NCBI RefSeq assembly: GCF_001424985.1
Contig: NZ_LMDA01000001.1
Location: 186,001 to 250,000, forward strand
Direction: 5' to 3'
DNA length: 64,000 nucleotides
DNA from: Rhizobium sp. Root1212
GTDB lineage: Bacteria; Pseudomonadota; Alphaproteobacteria; Rhizobiales; Rhizobiaceae
Part shown: positions 16,058-26,668 of the stretch, one piece after another
Numbering within the stretch: the stretch's first letter is position 1
Layout of the letters: each line of letters begins with the position of its first letter
The notes under the pieces: model-generated
What the model was told of the DNA's origin: nothing
What the model saw: the letters and a program-made list of their open reading frames with translations, nothing else
The model's database searches: none
Made by a program: the position numbers and the translations under genes

Positions 16058-17680
16058 CTACTCCGCCGCCGCCAATCCCTGATGATTTCGGTTCTTCAGC
16101 AGCTTGTAGACGATCGAATCCATCAGGGCCTGGAAGGAGGCGTCGATGATGTTGTCTGAGACGCCGACCGTCCACCAGCGCTGGCCGGTGCTGTCGAGGG
16201 ATTCGATCAAGACGCGGGTGATGGCTTCCGTGCCGCCGTTGAGGATACGGACCTTGTAGTCCGCAAGTTCCAGATCGGCGATTTCTGACTGGTATTTGCC
16301 GAGGTCCTTGCGCAAAGCGAGGTCGAGCGCGTTGACCGGGCCGTGGCCCTCGGCCACCGACAGCATCGTTTCGCCATCGATCGACACCCGCACCACCGCT
16401 TCCGAAACGGTCTTCAGGTGGCCGTTGGCGTCGTAGCGCCGCTCGACCATCACGCGGAAACTATCCACGTGGAAGAAATCCGGCACGGAACTCAAGGTTC
16501 GCTGGGCGAGGATGGCGAAGCTCGCGTCGGCGCCCTCATAGGCATAGCCGGTCGCCTCGCGCTCCTTGACGATGGCGATCAGCTTGTCGAGCTTCGGGTC
16601 ATCCTTGGAGACGGCGATGCCCCGCCGCTTCAGGGCATTGATGAAATTGGCCTTGCCACCCTGGTCCGAAACCATGACCTTGCGCAGATTGCCGACGCTT
16701 TCCGGGGTCACATGCTCGTAGGTGCGCGGGTCTTTCAGCAGCGCCGAGGCGTGGATGCCAGCCTTGGTCGCAAAAGCGGACGCGCCGACATAGGGCATCT
16801 GGTGGTCGGGCGAGCGGTTGAGCAGTTCGTCGAAGGCGTGGGAAAGCCGCGTCAGCTCCTGCAGCTTTTCCGCATCGATGCCGGTTTCAAAACGGGTGGC
16901 GTAGGTTTCCTTCAACGCCAGCGTCGGGATGAGCGTGATCAGGTTGGCGTTGCCGCAGCGTTCGCCGATGCCGTTCAGCGTACCCTGGATCTGGCGCACG
17001 CCGGCCTCGACGGCGGCGAGCGAATTGGCGACGGCCTGGCCGGTGTCGTTATGGGCGTGGATGCCGAGATGGCTGCCTGGCACGCCGGCCGCGATGACGG
17101 CGGTGACGATCTCGCGGATTTCCGGCGGCTGGGTGCCGCCATTGGTGTCGCAGAGCACGATCCAGCGGGCGCCGGCCTCATAGGCCGTTTTGGCGCAGGC
17201 AAGTGCGTAGGCCGGATTCGCCTTGTAGCCGTCGAAGAAATGCTCGCAATCGATCATCGCCTCGCGGCCGCTTTTGACCACGGCCTGAACCGATTCCCGG
17301 ATCGATTCCAGATTTTCCTCGTTGGAACAGCCGAGCGCGACTTTCACGTGGTAGTCCCAGCTCTTGGCGACGAGACAGATGGCATCGCTGTTGGCTTGCA
17401 GCAGCGCGTTGAGGCCGGGGTCGTTGGAGGCGGAGACGCCGGCGCGCTTGGTCATGCCGAAGGCAACGAACTGGGCGCGGTTCGTGCGACGCTTCTTGAA
17501 GAATTCCGTGTCGGTCGGATTGGCGCCGGGATAGCCGCCCTCGACATAATCGACACCGAAATCATCCAGAAGGGCGGCAATCGCCATCTTGTCCTCGACG
17601 GAAAAATCGATGCCGGGCGTCTGCTGCCCGTCACGAAGGGTAGTGTCGAAGAGGTAGATGCGTTCGCGCGCGGTTTTCAT
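16058..17680 (-). CDS. cimA: Citramalate synthase
   Basis: 540 residues. It condenses pyruvate and acetyl-CoA to citramalate, feeding isoleucine synthesis independently of threonine. The HMGL-like TIM barrel starts with LFDTTLRDGQQTPG, carries the metal-binding HAHNDTGQAVANS, and ends with a LeuA-type regulatory domain (from about residue 380). Length and N-terminus match CimA rather than LeuA. The start at 17680 has GGAGGGAA 5 bases upstream. The frame runs on upstream to a TTG without support. Confidence 0.93.
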   Translation of the reverse strand: MKTARERIYLFDTTLRDGQQTPGIDFSVEDKMAIAALLDDFGVDYVEGGYPGANPTDTEFFKKRRTNRAQFVAFGMTKRAGVSASNDPGLNALLQANSDAICLVAKSWDYHVKVALGCSNEENLESIRESVQAVVKSGREAMIDCEHFFDGYKANPAYALACAKTAYEAGARWIVLCDTNGGTQPPEIREIVTAVIAAGVPGSHLGIHAHNDTGQAVANSLAAVEAGVRQIQGTLNGIGERCGNANLITLIPTLALKETYATRFETGIDAEKLQELTRLSHAFDELLNRSPDHQMPYVGASAFATKAGIHASALLKDPRTYEHVTPESVGNLRKVMVSDQGGKANFINALKRRGIAVSKDDPKLDKLIAIVKEREATGYAYEGADASFAILAQRTLSSVPDFFHVDSFRVMVERRYDANGHLKTVSEAVVRVSIDGETMLSVAEGHGPVNALDLALRKDLGKYQSEIADLELADYKVRILNGGTEAITRVLIESLDSTGQRWWTVGVSDNIIDASFQALMDSIVYKLLKNRNHQGLAAAE

Positions 17681-17717
17681 CGTCGTTCCCTCCAAGGAAC
17701 CTTGTGCTTCAAAACTT

Positions 17718-17830
17718 GCCCCTCACCCTAGCCCTCTCCCCGCCTGCGGGGAGAGGGAACGACGGAGTTTGCCGCTTGTCCCTTCTCCCCGTTCACGGGG
17801 AGAAGGTGGCCGACAGGCCGGATGAGGGGC
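17718..17830. repeat. Complete RIME-like element (two palindromes)
   Basis: A 113-bp unit bounded by GCCCCTCA and TGAGGGGC. It holds two palindromes: CCCTCTCCCCGC...GGGGAGAGGG at 17732-17757 and CTTCTCCCCG...CGGGGAGAAG at 17782-17804, joined by AACGACGG. Size and build match the Rhizobium-specific intergenic mosaic elements (RIME1) known from rhizobia. It sits between the cimA start and the pip stop. Confidence 0.88.
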
Positions 17831-17842
17831 CTCTTTCTGACT

Positions 17843-19262
<1,420 letters not shown>

Positions 19263-19266
<4 letters not shown>

Positions 19267-19763
19267 CGATCATCCTCCAAAGGCCAGTGAACGGTGTCGT
19301 AATCGGGATGCTGGTTGTTGGATTCGAGGATGGCGATGTGGCGCTCCGTAGCGCCCTCGCCTTCCGTATCCGTTTCGCGCTCCGGCAGGCGCGGCAGCTG
19401 CGAAAACCACGGCACGCGCGATTCGATGCCGGATTGCCCCATGGGGCGCACGTCGTCTGGATCGTCGAGCGAGCCGAGCACGATGTTGATGAAGTCCTCA
19501 CCCGGCATATCGTAAAACAGCGGCGTGCCGCATTTCTCGCAGAAGCCGCGGCGCACCAGATGGGACGACTGGAACCACGAGGGCTTGCCGCGTGTCAGCG
19601 AAAAGCCAACGCGGGCGGCATTGGCGAGCGGCATGAAATAGTTGCCGGCAGCCTTCTGGCACATGCGGCAATGACACAGATGCGGATCGGCGAGCGTGCC
19701 TTCGGCGCGGTAGCGGACCGCGCCGCACTGGCATCCACCCGTATAGATCCGCGAAATACTCAT
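19263..19763 (-). CDS. GFA family zinc protein (second of three)
   Basis: 166 residues from the ATG at 19763 ([10 protein letters not shown]). Zinc motifs [21 protein letters not shown] and FCEKCGTPLFY are intact. The middle and C-terminal parts differ most from its two neighbours, with a Thr/Glu-rich insertion (ERETDTEGEGATE) before the conserved HPDYDTVHWP. ATGA overlaps join it to both neighbouring GFA genes. Confidence 0.88.
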
Positions 19764-20242
19764 CCCTGCTTCTCCGGCGGCCATTCGGTCGTGTCGTGGT
19801 CCGGGTGCTGGAAGGAGACCAGCTCGGCGAGATAGGGCGCGTTCTGCAGGTCATCCTCCGTTTGTTCGCCGGGCAGCAGATGCAGCCGGTCGACGAAACC
19901 GAGCTTCGCTTCGGTGCCGAACTGAACGGTCGGCGGCACGGCCGAAGGATCGTCGAAGGCGCCGGAAGCGATGGCGATGCCATCCGGCGCCTCGAAGCTC
20001 AGCGGCGTGCCGCACTCGGCGCAGAAGCCGCGCAGCACGACATTGGACGAACGGAACCGTTTCGGCTCGCCCCGCGTCCACACAAGGTCTGCGCCGCGCG
20101 TCGAAACGAGCGGCGCATAGTAGGCGCCGAAAGCCTTCTGGCACATGCGGCAGTGGCAGATGGAGGAATCCGTCAGCGCGCCGGTGATGCGAAAACGCAC
20201 CGCGCCGCACTGGCAGCCACCGGTGTAGACGGCTTCGCTCAC
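19760..20242 (-). CDS. GFA family zinc protein (first of three)
   Basis: 160 residues starting at a GTG ([10 protein letters not shown]) that overlaps the cysS stop as GTGA. Motifs [21 protein letters not shown] and [11 protein letters not shown] hold the zinc cysteines. It ends [14 protein letters not shown], like the third copy, to which it is clearly the closer relative. The frame continues upstream but that part lies within cysS. Confidence 0.88.
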   Translation of the reverse strand: MSEAVYTGGCQCGAVRFRITGALTDSSICHCRMCQKAFGAYYAPLVSTRGADLVWTRGEPKRFRSSNVVLRGFCAECGTPLSFEAPDGIAIASGAFDDPSAVPPTVQFGTEAKLGFVDRLHLLPGEQTEDDLQNAPYLAELVSFQHPDHDTTEWPPEKQG

Positions 20243-21720
20243 CGCTTGACCTCCCATGTGGTGATGCGCTCGCCGGTCGCCGGGTCCTTGCCGTCCTTGA
20301 GCTGGATGCCCTCGGCCAGCAGTTCGTCGCGGATGCGGTCGGCTTCCGCGAAGTTGCGGGCGATCAGCAGCTGGCGGCGCTCCTCGATGCGGGCGGCGAG
20401 TTCCGCCCACTTGCCCTCATCGGCCATGGCGACGTCGAGATCGGCGGCGGCCTGGCTGTTGAGTTGCACCCGCTCGAAACCGAGGATATCCAGCGTCGCG
20501 AGGAAGGTCTTCGCCGCAGCCTCGTCGCCACGCAGGGCCTCCGCCGCCAGTTGGCTGATGCCGGTGATGACGGGATAGGTGTTGAGGTCGTCGAACAGTG
20601 GGCTGTCTTCCGGCAGTGCTCCGCCGGCGTCGAGGCCGGGGAAGGCTTCGACGATGCGGTTCTTGGCATCGGCCCAGCGGTTCAGCATGCCCTGCGCCTC
20701 TTCCAGCCGCTTGACGCTGAAATCGATCGGCTGGCGATAATGCGTCATCAGCATCGCAAGGCGCAGCACGTCGCCCGGCCATTTGCGGCCGCCGAAGACG
20801 TCGCTGTGAAGCAAGTCTGCGATGGTGACGAAGTTACCTTCCGACTTCGACATCTTGCGGCCCTCGACTTGCAGGAAGCCGTTGTGCATCCAGACATTGG
20901 CCATGACAGCCGTGCCGTGGGCGCAACGCGACTGGGCAATCTCGTTCTCATGGTGCGGGAAGATCAGGTCCAGCCCGCCGCCGTGGATATCGAAGACATC
21001 GCCGAGATAGCGCCCGCTCATGGCCGAGCATTCGATATGCCAGCCCGGACGGCCGAAGATCGGCTGATGGACGCCATCGACGGTGAAGGCCGCATCCCAG
21101 CCCGGCTCGTTGGCCGCCGATTCCTTCCACAGCACGAAATCCGCCGGATTTCGCTTGTGGGCCTCGACGGCGATGCGGGCGCCGGCCTGCTGCTCTTCCA
21201 GCTTGCGCTTGGAAAGCGCGCCGTAATCGGCCATCGAACCGGTCGAAAACAGCACTTCCTTGCCTTCCGAACCCGTCGCGACATAGGCGTGACCCTTGTC
21301 GATCAGTTTCTGGATGATCTCGACCATCTGGACGATGTTTTCGGTGGCGCGCGGCTGGACATCCGGGTCGAGGCAGCCGAGCGCCTTGGCATCCTCGATG
21401 AACTGGGTTTCGGTCTTTTCCGTCACGCGGCGGATGGCGTCATTCAACGGAAGGCCCGGATAGTCGCGCAGCGCCCTAGCGTTGATCTTGTCATCGACGT
21501 CGGTGATGTTGCGGACATAGGTGACGTTTTCGGCGCCATAGACATGGCGCAGCAGCCGGTTCAGCACATCGAAGACGATGACCGGGCGGGCATTGCCGAT
21601 ATGGGCGAAGTCATAAACGGTCGGACCGCAGACATACATACGCACATTGGTCGCATCGATCGGCGAAAAATCCGCCTTTTCGCGCGTGAGCGTATTGTAC
21701 AGTTTCAGGGTGGCGGCCAT
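20239..21720 (-). CDS. cysS: Cysteinyl-tRNA synthetase
   Basis: 493 residues, class I aminoacyl-tRNA synthetase. The HIGH-type motif is in [11 protein letters not shown], with the zinc cysteine of VCGPTVYD just before it. [10 protein letters not shown] and HHENEIAQS are typical of CysS, and KMSKSEGNF is the KMSKS loop. First gene of a minus-strand operon with three GFA genes and pip. An essential enzyme leading this operon implies constant expression of the downstream genes. Confidence 0.97.
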   Translation of the reverse strand: MAATLKLYNTLTREKADFSPIDATNVRMYVCGPTVYDFAHIGNARPVIVFDVLNRLLRHVYGAENVTYVRNITDVDDKINARALRDYPGLPLNDAIRRVTEKTETQFIEDAKALGCLDPDVQPRATENIVQMVEIIQKLIDKGHAYVATGSEGKEVLFSTGSMADYGALSKRKLEEQQAGARIAVEAHKRNPADFVLWKESAANEPGWDAAFTVDGVHQPIFGRPGWHIECSAMSGRYLGDVFDIHGGGLDLIFPHHENEIAQSRCAHGTAVMANVWMHNGFLQVEGRKMSKSEGNFVTIADLLHSDVFGGRKWPGDVLRLAMLMTHYRQPIDFSVKRLEEAQGMLNRWADAKNRIVEAFPGLDAGGALPEDSPLFDDLNTYPVITGISQLAAEALRGDEAAAKTFLATLDILGFERVQLNSQAAADLDVAMADEGKWAELAARIEERRQLLIARNFAEADRIRDELLAEGIQLKDGKDPATGERITTWEVKR

Positions 21721-22137
21721 TCAAATGTCTCCCATGTGCATGCTACGGCCGAGTCCATACCGGACCCGAAGTCCACACTGGACCTTCGCGTTGTCATCTT
21801 GACTTTCAGGAGACGAAAACGGACGGGCCAGCGTTTGCGCTAGCGAATAATAATCCCGCAGGTAATGCAGATAACCGTTTTCATGGGCAGCTTTATCGCG
21901 CCTGACGGGCCTTCGGTCAAGAGGTCAGGTTTCTTCATATGAGATATGTTGAATTCGCTTTCAATCCGTCATTGTTTTGTCATGATTGGACGGTCAGAGG
22001 ACGCCGCAACCACCGAGGAATCAGGCATGCGGGGACACGCACACAATCGCCTGTTTCCTCAGTGACAATGAGAAAGGCGCATCCGTGGCAACAACGGAGC
22101 GTCCAAGACTAGGGACATGATCCAAGGAGAGTTTGAA
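21721..22137. other. Non-coding gap between cysS and the 47-residue gene
   Basis: About 417 bases with no convincing gene. It should hold the divergent promoters of cysS and the small protein. Two small dyads of GTCC...GGAC type lie at about 21754-21784, close to the cysS start, and could be a leader structure. The GC content looks lower than in flanking genes around 21930-21990. Nothing else stands out. Confidence 0.5.
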
Positions 22138-22281
22138 ATGACCGCGAAGAAGAGCGACAAGGCGGAAAAACGCCCGACCGCCAATCTTGTCGAACAATAC
22201 CGCCCTCTCGGCCTCAAGGCCGTTCTGGCTGCCGCCCTGCAGCTGAAGCCGAAGCCCAAGAAGAAGCCCCAGACGGCTTAA
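22138..22281 (+). CDS. Small basic protein, 47 residues
   Basis: Starts MTAKKSDKAEKRPTANLVEQ and ends with a Lys/Pro-rich tail (KPKPKKKPQ). A clear ribosome site (AAGGAGAG) lies 6 bases before the ATG. The centre (LGLKAVLAAALQL) could form a short amphipathic helix. I do not recognise the family, though short proteins of this composition are annotated in rhizobia. Its TAA overlaps the stop of the convergent SRAP gene by three bases. Confidence 0.65.
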   Translation: MTAKKSDKAEKRPTANLVEQYRPLGLKAVLAAALQLKPKPKKKPQTA

Positions 22282-23042
22282 AACAGCGACAGCTGATCGC
22301 TGCTTTTCGATGGATTTTTGACGGGCTGGAGCCTTTGCTTGGGCTCCACCGGAAGCTGCAGGTCCGGTCCCATGTTGGCGACCTTGTTGACCTTGTCGGA
22401 AACGGCGATCGCTTCGAAATAACCGTCCTCGATCGGCGTTAGGAGATCGGCCACGTGGCGCGGTTCCTGCGTCTTGCAATCGAGCCAGCGCGAAAAATCC
22501 TCCGGCCGGATGACGACCGGCATGCGGTCATGGATCGGCGCAATCGCCGGATTGGCCGCAACAGTGAGGATCGCGCCGGTATCCACCTCCGAACCATCCG
22601 CCGACGACCACGTCTCCATCAGCCCGGCAAAGGCGACGATGCCGCCGTTCTTCGGCCTGATCCAGTAGGCCTGCGACGGCTCGCCGCTTTCCTTCGGCGG
22701 GCGATGCCATTCGTAGAAGCCGGAAGCCGGGATCAGCACCCGGCGGTGGCGCATGGCCGTCTTGAACGAGGCCTTTTCCGCTGCCGTCTCAGAGCGGGCA
22801 TTGATCAGCAAGGGAAAATCGCGCGGATCCTTGACCCATGAGGGGGTGAGCCCCCAGCGCACCAGGATCGCCTTGCGGTCCGGCAGGTTGCTGCCGGCCA
22901 CCTGCCGGTCGCCGGTCATGACGACGAGGATCGGCTGCGTCGGCGCGATATTGTAGCGCGCCGGAAAATCCTCCGTCCCGATGACCGAGAAGATTTCCGA
23001 GATATCGGTTGCCGTCGCTGTCAGCGCAAATCGTCCACACAT
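22278..23042 (-). CDS. SOS response-associated peptidase (SRAP/YedK/HMCES family)
   Basis: 254 residues. It crosslinks to abasic sites in single-stranded DNA through its N-terminal cysteine after removal of Met1. Seen: MCGRFAL with Cys2, Asn81 in LLINARSE, Glu111 in SGFYEW and His171 in PIHDRMPVV, the complete active site. The C-terminal tail ends SDQLSLF. Despite the family name I see no LexA-type box in front of it. Convergent with the small 47-residue gene, divergent from the NUDIX gene. Confidence 0.95.
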   Translation of the reverse strand: MCGRFALTATATDISEIFSVIGTEDFPARYNIAPTQPILVVMTGDRQVAGSNLPDRKAILVRWGLTPSWVKDPRDFPLLINARSETAAEKASFKTAMRHRRVLIPASGFYEWHRPPKESGEPSQAYWIRPKNGGIVAFAGLMETWSSADGSEVDTGAILTVAANPAIAPIHDRMPVVIRPEDFSRWLDCKTQEPRHVADLLTPIEDGYFEAIAVSDKVNKVANMGPDLQLPVEPKQRLQPVKNPSKSSDQLSLF

Positions 23043-23122
23043 GGCTTTCAGATGGCACTTCCCCTATGCTCGGTCAATCTTTTCGCCTTCCTGCGATTCC
23101 CGGACGTGTCTTGAGTTTACCG

Positions 23123-23536
23123 ATGCCCCAGCTTGCCTCCTCTGCCATCCTTCAACGGGACGGGCGTTATCTGCTCGTTCGCCGCGCCAATCCGCCATCG
23201 GCGGATATGTATGCCTTTCCGGGTGGCCGGGCCGAGCCCGGCGAAACCCCGGACGAAACGGCGCTTCGGGAATTCGAGGAGGAAACCGGGATTACAGCCC
23301 GCAACGCCCGGCTCTTTGCCACTTACGATCTGCCGCCGCTCGCCTCGGACGGGCCGAAGCCGCGGCATTTTTTCCTGTCGGTGTTCAAGGTCGATGCGGA
23401 CGAAGAGGCGATTGCTGTCGCCGCGGACGACGCGCTGTCGCTGGGCTGGTTCACGGCCGACGAGATCGCCGACCTGCCTGCGCCGGACAGCGTGCGCGAG
23501 TGTATCGCCCGGCTTGAACAGGAAAGCGGCCGATGA
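23123..23536 (+). CDS. NUDIX hydrolase
   Basis: 137 residues. The Nudix box G-x5-E-x7-REFEEETGI is complete (GRAEPGETPDETALREFEEE), so pyrophosphohydrolase activity on a nucleoside-diphosphate derivative is expected. Substrate unknown. The start MPQLASSAILQRDGRYLLVRR fits the family; the frame extends upstream but that part lies in the intergenic region opposite the SRAP start. Its stop overlaps the next start as ATGA. Confidence 0.88.
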   Translation: MPQLASSAILQRDGRYLLVRRANPPSADMYAFPGGRAEPGETPDETALREFEEETGITARNARLFATYDLPPLASDGPKPRHFFLSVFKVDADEEAIAVAADDALSLGWFTADEIADLPAPDSVRECIARLEQESGR

Positions 23537-23997
23537 AGCGTTTCACCCGTCGAAGGGATGCAACTGATTCGGCATTTGGGGCCGGGCGGCTTTCGGCAAT
23601 CGGCCTCCTTCTTGCCGTGACGGCACTCCCCCTTCCCGCAATCGCGCAGGAGCCGGCTCCTGCCACAACGCCCGCGCAACCCGTGGAAAAACCCGCGCCC
23701 TACGACCAGCGGCTTTTGCGGCTTTCGGAAATCCTGGGGTCCGTGCATTACCTGCGGGTGCTCTGCAAGGCGAGCGACCCGGACGACTGGCGGCAGGCGA
23801 TGCAGGAGCTGCTGGATAAGGAAGCGCGCGGGGAAACGGCCCGGCAGGCGCGCCTTACCGCCGCCTTTAATCGCGGCTACAGGACCTTTGCATCGGTTTA
23901 CACCGCCTGCACGCCGGCGGCCGTGGCGGCAGACCAGCGCTACCGTGCCGAAGGTGCAACACTTGCGTCAGAAATAGTCGCCCGGTTTGGAAATTAA
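23533..23997 (+). CDS. TIGR02301 family exported protein
   Basis: 154 residues. A hydrophobic signal (IGLLLAVTALPLPAIAQ) ends in a likely cleavage after AIAQ. The mature part has YDQRLLRLSEILGSVHYLRVLC, FNRGYRTFASVYTACTP and a final EGATLASEIVARFGN, which match the TIGR02301 family of alphaproteobacteria as I know it. Function unknown. Two cysteines could form a disulfide. Translationally coupled to the NUDIX gene. Confidence 0.8.
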   Translation: MKRFTRRRDATDSAFGAGRLSAIGLLLAVTALPLPAIAQEPAPATTPAQPVEKPAPYDQRLLRLSEILGSVHYLRVLCKASDPDDWRQAMQELLDKEARGETARQARLTAAFNRGYRTFASVYTACTPAAVAADQRYRAEGATLASEIVARFGN

Positions 23998-24116
23998 CGA
24001 TTAATTAACCTCTTTCTTCATGACCCCGTGTCGTTTTGGGAAAAGGCTGCTAAGGTCGTTAAGAGAGTGGTAAGAAGTGGTTCCGGGATGACTCCGGAAC
24101 AGGTATACGAGTGTAA

Positions 24117-24395
24117 ATGACCCGCATGGAACGAATGATGGAACCAAGTCTCAATGACATCGACGACATGATCGTTCACGAAAAGATGCAGGCAGCACTC
24201 GAGCATCAGAACGAAGCATGGGCCGACGGCATGGCTGACGGTATCGAGCCGGAAATCATAGCGGACGCGGCGATTGCGCTCGCCATGCGCGAAACTATCC
24301 GCCTGCATGGCGAAGACGGCGCGGAAGCCATGCTGACCTCGCTGCGCGAGCGCATGCTGGCCGGCGAATTCTCTCCCGAACGGACCCTGCAATAG
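24117..24395 (+). CDS. Conserved hypothetical acidic protein
   Basis: 92 residues, acidic and predicted helical, with no membrane segment: EKMQAALEHQNEAWADGMAD and MRETIRLHGEDGAEAMLTSL. I do not recognise a family. The start is uncertain: ATGs at 24117, 24126, 24135 and 24138 are all in frame. It lies 12 bases before the next gene and is probably co-transcribed with it. Confidence 0.65.
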   Translation: MTRMERMMEPSLNDIDDMIVHEKMQAALEHQNEAWADGMADGIEPEIIADAAIALAMRETIRLHGEDGAEAMLTSLRERMLAGEFSPERTLQ

Positions 24396-24407
24396 GGCGA
24401 GGCAGAC

Positions 24408-25166
24408 ATGACAGGGCAGCCACCGGCAAACCGGCCTTTCGCGGCGGGTCTCTACGCCCTTTTGATGGCGACGGTTTTTCTTCCCCCCTTCATCGACGAC
24501 CGCCCGGCCTATGCGCTGAGCGAGTTGAAGCGCGTTCCCGGCAGCCCGCCGGCTGAACAGCAGCCGCCCAACGACACCCCCGACGAAGCACCCGAAGAGA
24601 CGGAAGAACCGACGCAGATGCGGATTCCGATGCCGGACCCGCTCGTGCAGAAATCCACTACCGCGACAAAGGACGATTCTGTCGAGGACGAGGAACCGGC
24701 CGCTCCGGTCGAGGTCCTGTCCGACGTCTCGAAAATCCCCGCCCCCGTGGCGCGCATGCGCGAGCTGATCGTCGAGGCCGCTGCCTCCGGCGATATCGAG
24801 CGGCTGCGGCCGCTGCTCGGCAAGGGACCGACGCAGACTCAGGTCGGCGACAACGGCGACGATCCGATCGAGACGCTGAAATCGCTTTCCGGCGATGGCG
24901 CAGGCATGGAAATCCTCGCCATCATGCTCGACGTGCTGTCGACCGGCTTCGTCGATGTCGACAAGGGCACGCCGGACGAACTTTACGTCTGGCCCTATTT
25001 CGCCGAAAAGCCGCTTTCGTCGCTGACGCCGCCGGAGAAGGTCGATCTGCTGCGCCTCGTGACGGCCGGCGACTATGCCGGCATGGAGGAATTCGGCAGC
25101 TACAACTTCTACCGCATCGGCATCACGCCGGATGGCCAGTGGAAGTTCTTCATCGGCGGCGATTGA
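24408..25166 (+). CDS. Conserved hypothetical exported protein
   Basis: 252 residues. An N-terminal hydrophobic segment (LYALLMATVFLPPF) acts as signal or anchor. A Pro/Glu-rich linker (PPNDTPDEAPEETEEPTQ) follows. A C-terminal globular part (from about residue 110) contains VARMRELIVEAAASGDIERL and ELYVWPYFAEKPLSSLTPPE. Proteins of this build are widespread in Rhizobiaceae but I know of no function. GAGG-type ribosome site upstream. Confidence 0.72.
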   Translation: MTGQPPANRPFAAGLYALLMATVFLPPFIDDRPAYALSELKRVPGSPPAEQQPPNDTPDEAPEETEEPTQMRIPMPDPLVQKSTTATKDDSVEDEEPAAPVEVLSDVSKIPAPVARMRELIVEAAASGDIERLRPLLGKGPTQTQVGDNGDDPIETLKSLSGDGAGMEILAIMLDVLSTGFVDVDKGTPDELYVWPYFAEKPLSSLTPPEKVDLLRLVTAGDYAGMEEFGSYNFYRIGITPDGQWKFFIGGD

Positions 25167-25228
25167 GAGGCTTGCCGATCAGCGCGCGGCATCCTACCTG
25201 TTTCTTCCCGTCAAAAGGATAGAGAACC

Positions 25229-26062
25229 ATGCAGCCCATCGCCCTTCCCGACCGCGCCCTCATCTCCATTTCGGGCAAGGATGCCGAGGCGCTGCTGCAA
25301 AACCTGATCACCACCGATCTCGACCAGTTGCAGGCCGGCGAAGCCCGCCCCGGCGCGCTTCTGACGCCGCAGGGCAAAATCCTGTTCGATTTCGTGGTCA
25401 GCCGCGATGGCGATGGCCTGCGGCTGGAAACCGGCACGGAGCAGGCAGAAGCGCTGTTGAAGCGGCTGACCATGTACAAGCTGCGCGCCGATGTGGCGCT
25501 TTCGCTGCAATCGCCAGCGAGCGTTTGGATTTCCGATGAAGGCGGTTATCGCGACACCCGCTTCGAGAAGGCCGGTGCCCCGCTCCATCGGCACTATGAC
25601 GTAGCGCCGGCCGGAGCCGGCGAAGCAACTGGCTATGAAGATTTGCGAATCGCTTCCGGCATCGCTGTTGCCGGGGCCGATTATCCGCTTCAGGACGCGT
25701 TTCCGCATGACGTGCTGCTCGATCTCAATGGCGGGCTTTCCTTCAAGAAGGGCTGCTATGTCGGGCAGGAAGTGGTGTCGCGCATGCAGCACCGCGGAAC
25801 GGCGCGGCGACGTGTGGTGCTCGTAGCGGGCGACGAGGCGTTGCCGGAAAGCGGCACGCCGATCACCGTCAACGATCGGCCTATCGGCACGCTCGGCAGT
25901 GTTTCGGGGAGAAACGGCCTTGCCATCGTGCGTATCGATAAGGCCGGCGAAGCCATCGCGGACGGCAAGCCGATCCTCTGCGGCGGCACCGCCGTTACGC
26001 TGACGCTGCCGGGCTGGAGCGGCCTTTCCTTCCCCAGCACCGCCGACGAGGCGAGCGCCTGA
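25229..26062 (+). CDS. ygfZ: YgfZ/GcvT folate-binding protein, Fe-S cluster assembly factor
   Basis: 277 residues. YgfZ proteins use tetrahydrofolate to help repair or assemble 4Fe-4S clusters in certain enzymes. The signature KGCYVGQE with its key cysteine is present near residue 173, and the GcvT-like fold is seen in LLTPQGKILFDFVVSRDGD. It starts a run of tightly spaced plus-strand genes (HD hydrolase, phosphatase, NadQ). NadA in this window is an Fe-S enzyme, but a link is speculation. Confidence 0.93.
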   Translation: MQPIALPDRALISISGKDAEALLQNLITTDLDQLQAGEARPGALLTPQGKILFDFVVSRDGDGLRLETGTEQAEALLKRLTMYKLRADVALSLQSPASVWISDEGGYRDTRFEKAGAPLHRHYDVAPAGAGEATGYEDLRIASGIAVAGADYPLQDAFPHDVLLDLNGGLSFKKGCYVGQEVVSRMQHRGTARRRVVLVAGDEALPESGTPITVNDRPIGTLGSVSGRNGLAIVRIDKAGEAIADGKPILCGGTAVTLTLPGWSGLSFPSTADEASA

Positions 26063-26667
26063 TGTCTGCGCGTGCCTGGCAGCGCATGCTTTCGGGGCGG
26101 CGGCTCGATCTGCTTGATCCCTCGCCGCTCGATGTCGAGCTTGGTGACATCGCCCACGGGCTTGCCCGCGTTGCACGCTGGAACGGCCAGACGGAGGGCG
26201 AGCATGCCTTTTCCGTCGCGCAGCACAGCCTCGTCGTCGAGGAAATCTTTCGCCGGCAGAACCGCTGTAGCGCCGAAGAATGCCAGATGGCCCTGCTGCA
26301 TGACGCGGCCGAATATGTGATCGGCGATATGATTTCGCCCTTCAAGGCCGTGGTCGGGGGCGGCTACAAGACGGTGGAGGCGCGGCTTGAGAGCGCCATT
26401 CATCTGCGCTTCGGCCTGCCGGCGATGACGCCGCCGGAGCTGAAAGATCGAATCAAAAAGGCCGATCAAGTGGCTGCGTTCTTTGAAGCAACCTTGCTTG
26501 CCGGCTTCTCCCTTGCCGAGGCGAAAAAATTCTTCGGGCAGCCGCGCGGCATTACCCGCGAGATGATCCCGATGGAGCCGATGCCGGCGATGGAGGCGCA
26601 ACGGCGCTTTGCCGAGCGCTTCGCCGAAATCGAGGCTGCGCGGTCAACTGTCGGCGCGATGTCCTGA
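26062..26667 (+). CDS. HD-domain hydrolase (YfbR-like)
   Basis: 201 residues. The HD metal site is complete: His in EHAFSVAQHS, the His-Asp pair in LLHDAAEYVIGDM, and a distal Asp in KKADQVAAFFEA. This architecture matches YfbR-type 5'-deoxynucleotidases and related phosphohydrolases. ygfZ stop and this ATG overlap as TGATG. Substrate is not evident from sequence. Confidence 0.87.
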   Translation: MSARAWQRMLSGRRLDLLDPSPLDVELGDIAHGLARVARWNGQTEGEHAFSVAQHSLVVEEIFRRQNRCSAEECQMALLHDAAEYVIGDMISPFKAVVGGGYKTVEARLESAIHLRFGLPAMTPPELKDRIKKADQVAAFFEATLLAGFSLAEAKKFFGQPRGITREMIPMEPMPAMEAQRRFAERFAEIEAARSTVGAMS

Positions 26668-26668
26668 T

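Noticed and set aside
17718-17830. CRISPR array or insertion sequence suggested by repeated palindromes
   Set aside because: There are no regularly spaced direct repeats, no spacers, no transposase gene; the structure fits a rhizobial mosaic element.
21754-21784. T-box-like leader before cysS
   Set aside because: The small GTCC/GGAC dyads lack a specifier loop and a T-box sequence, and T-boxes are not expected in this group.
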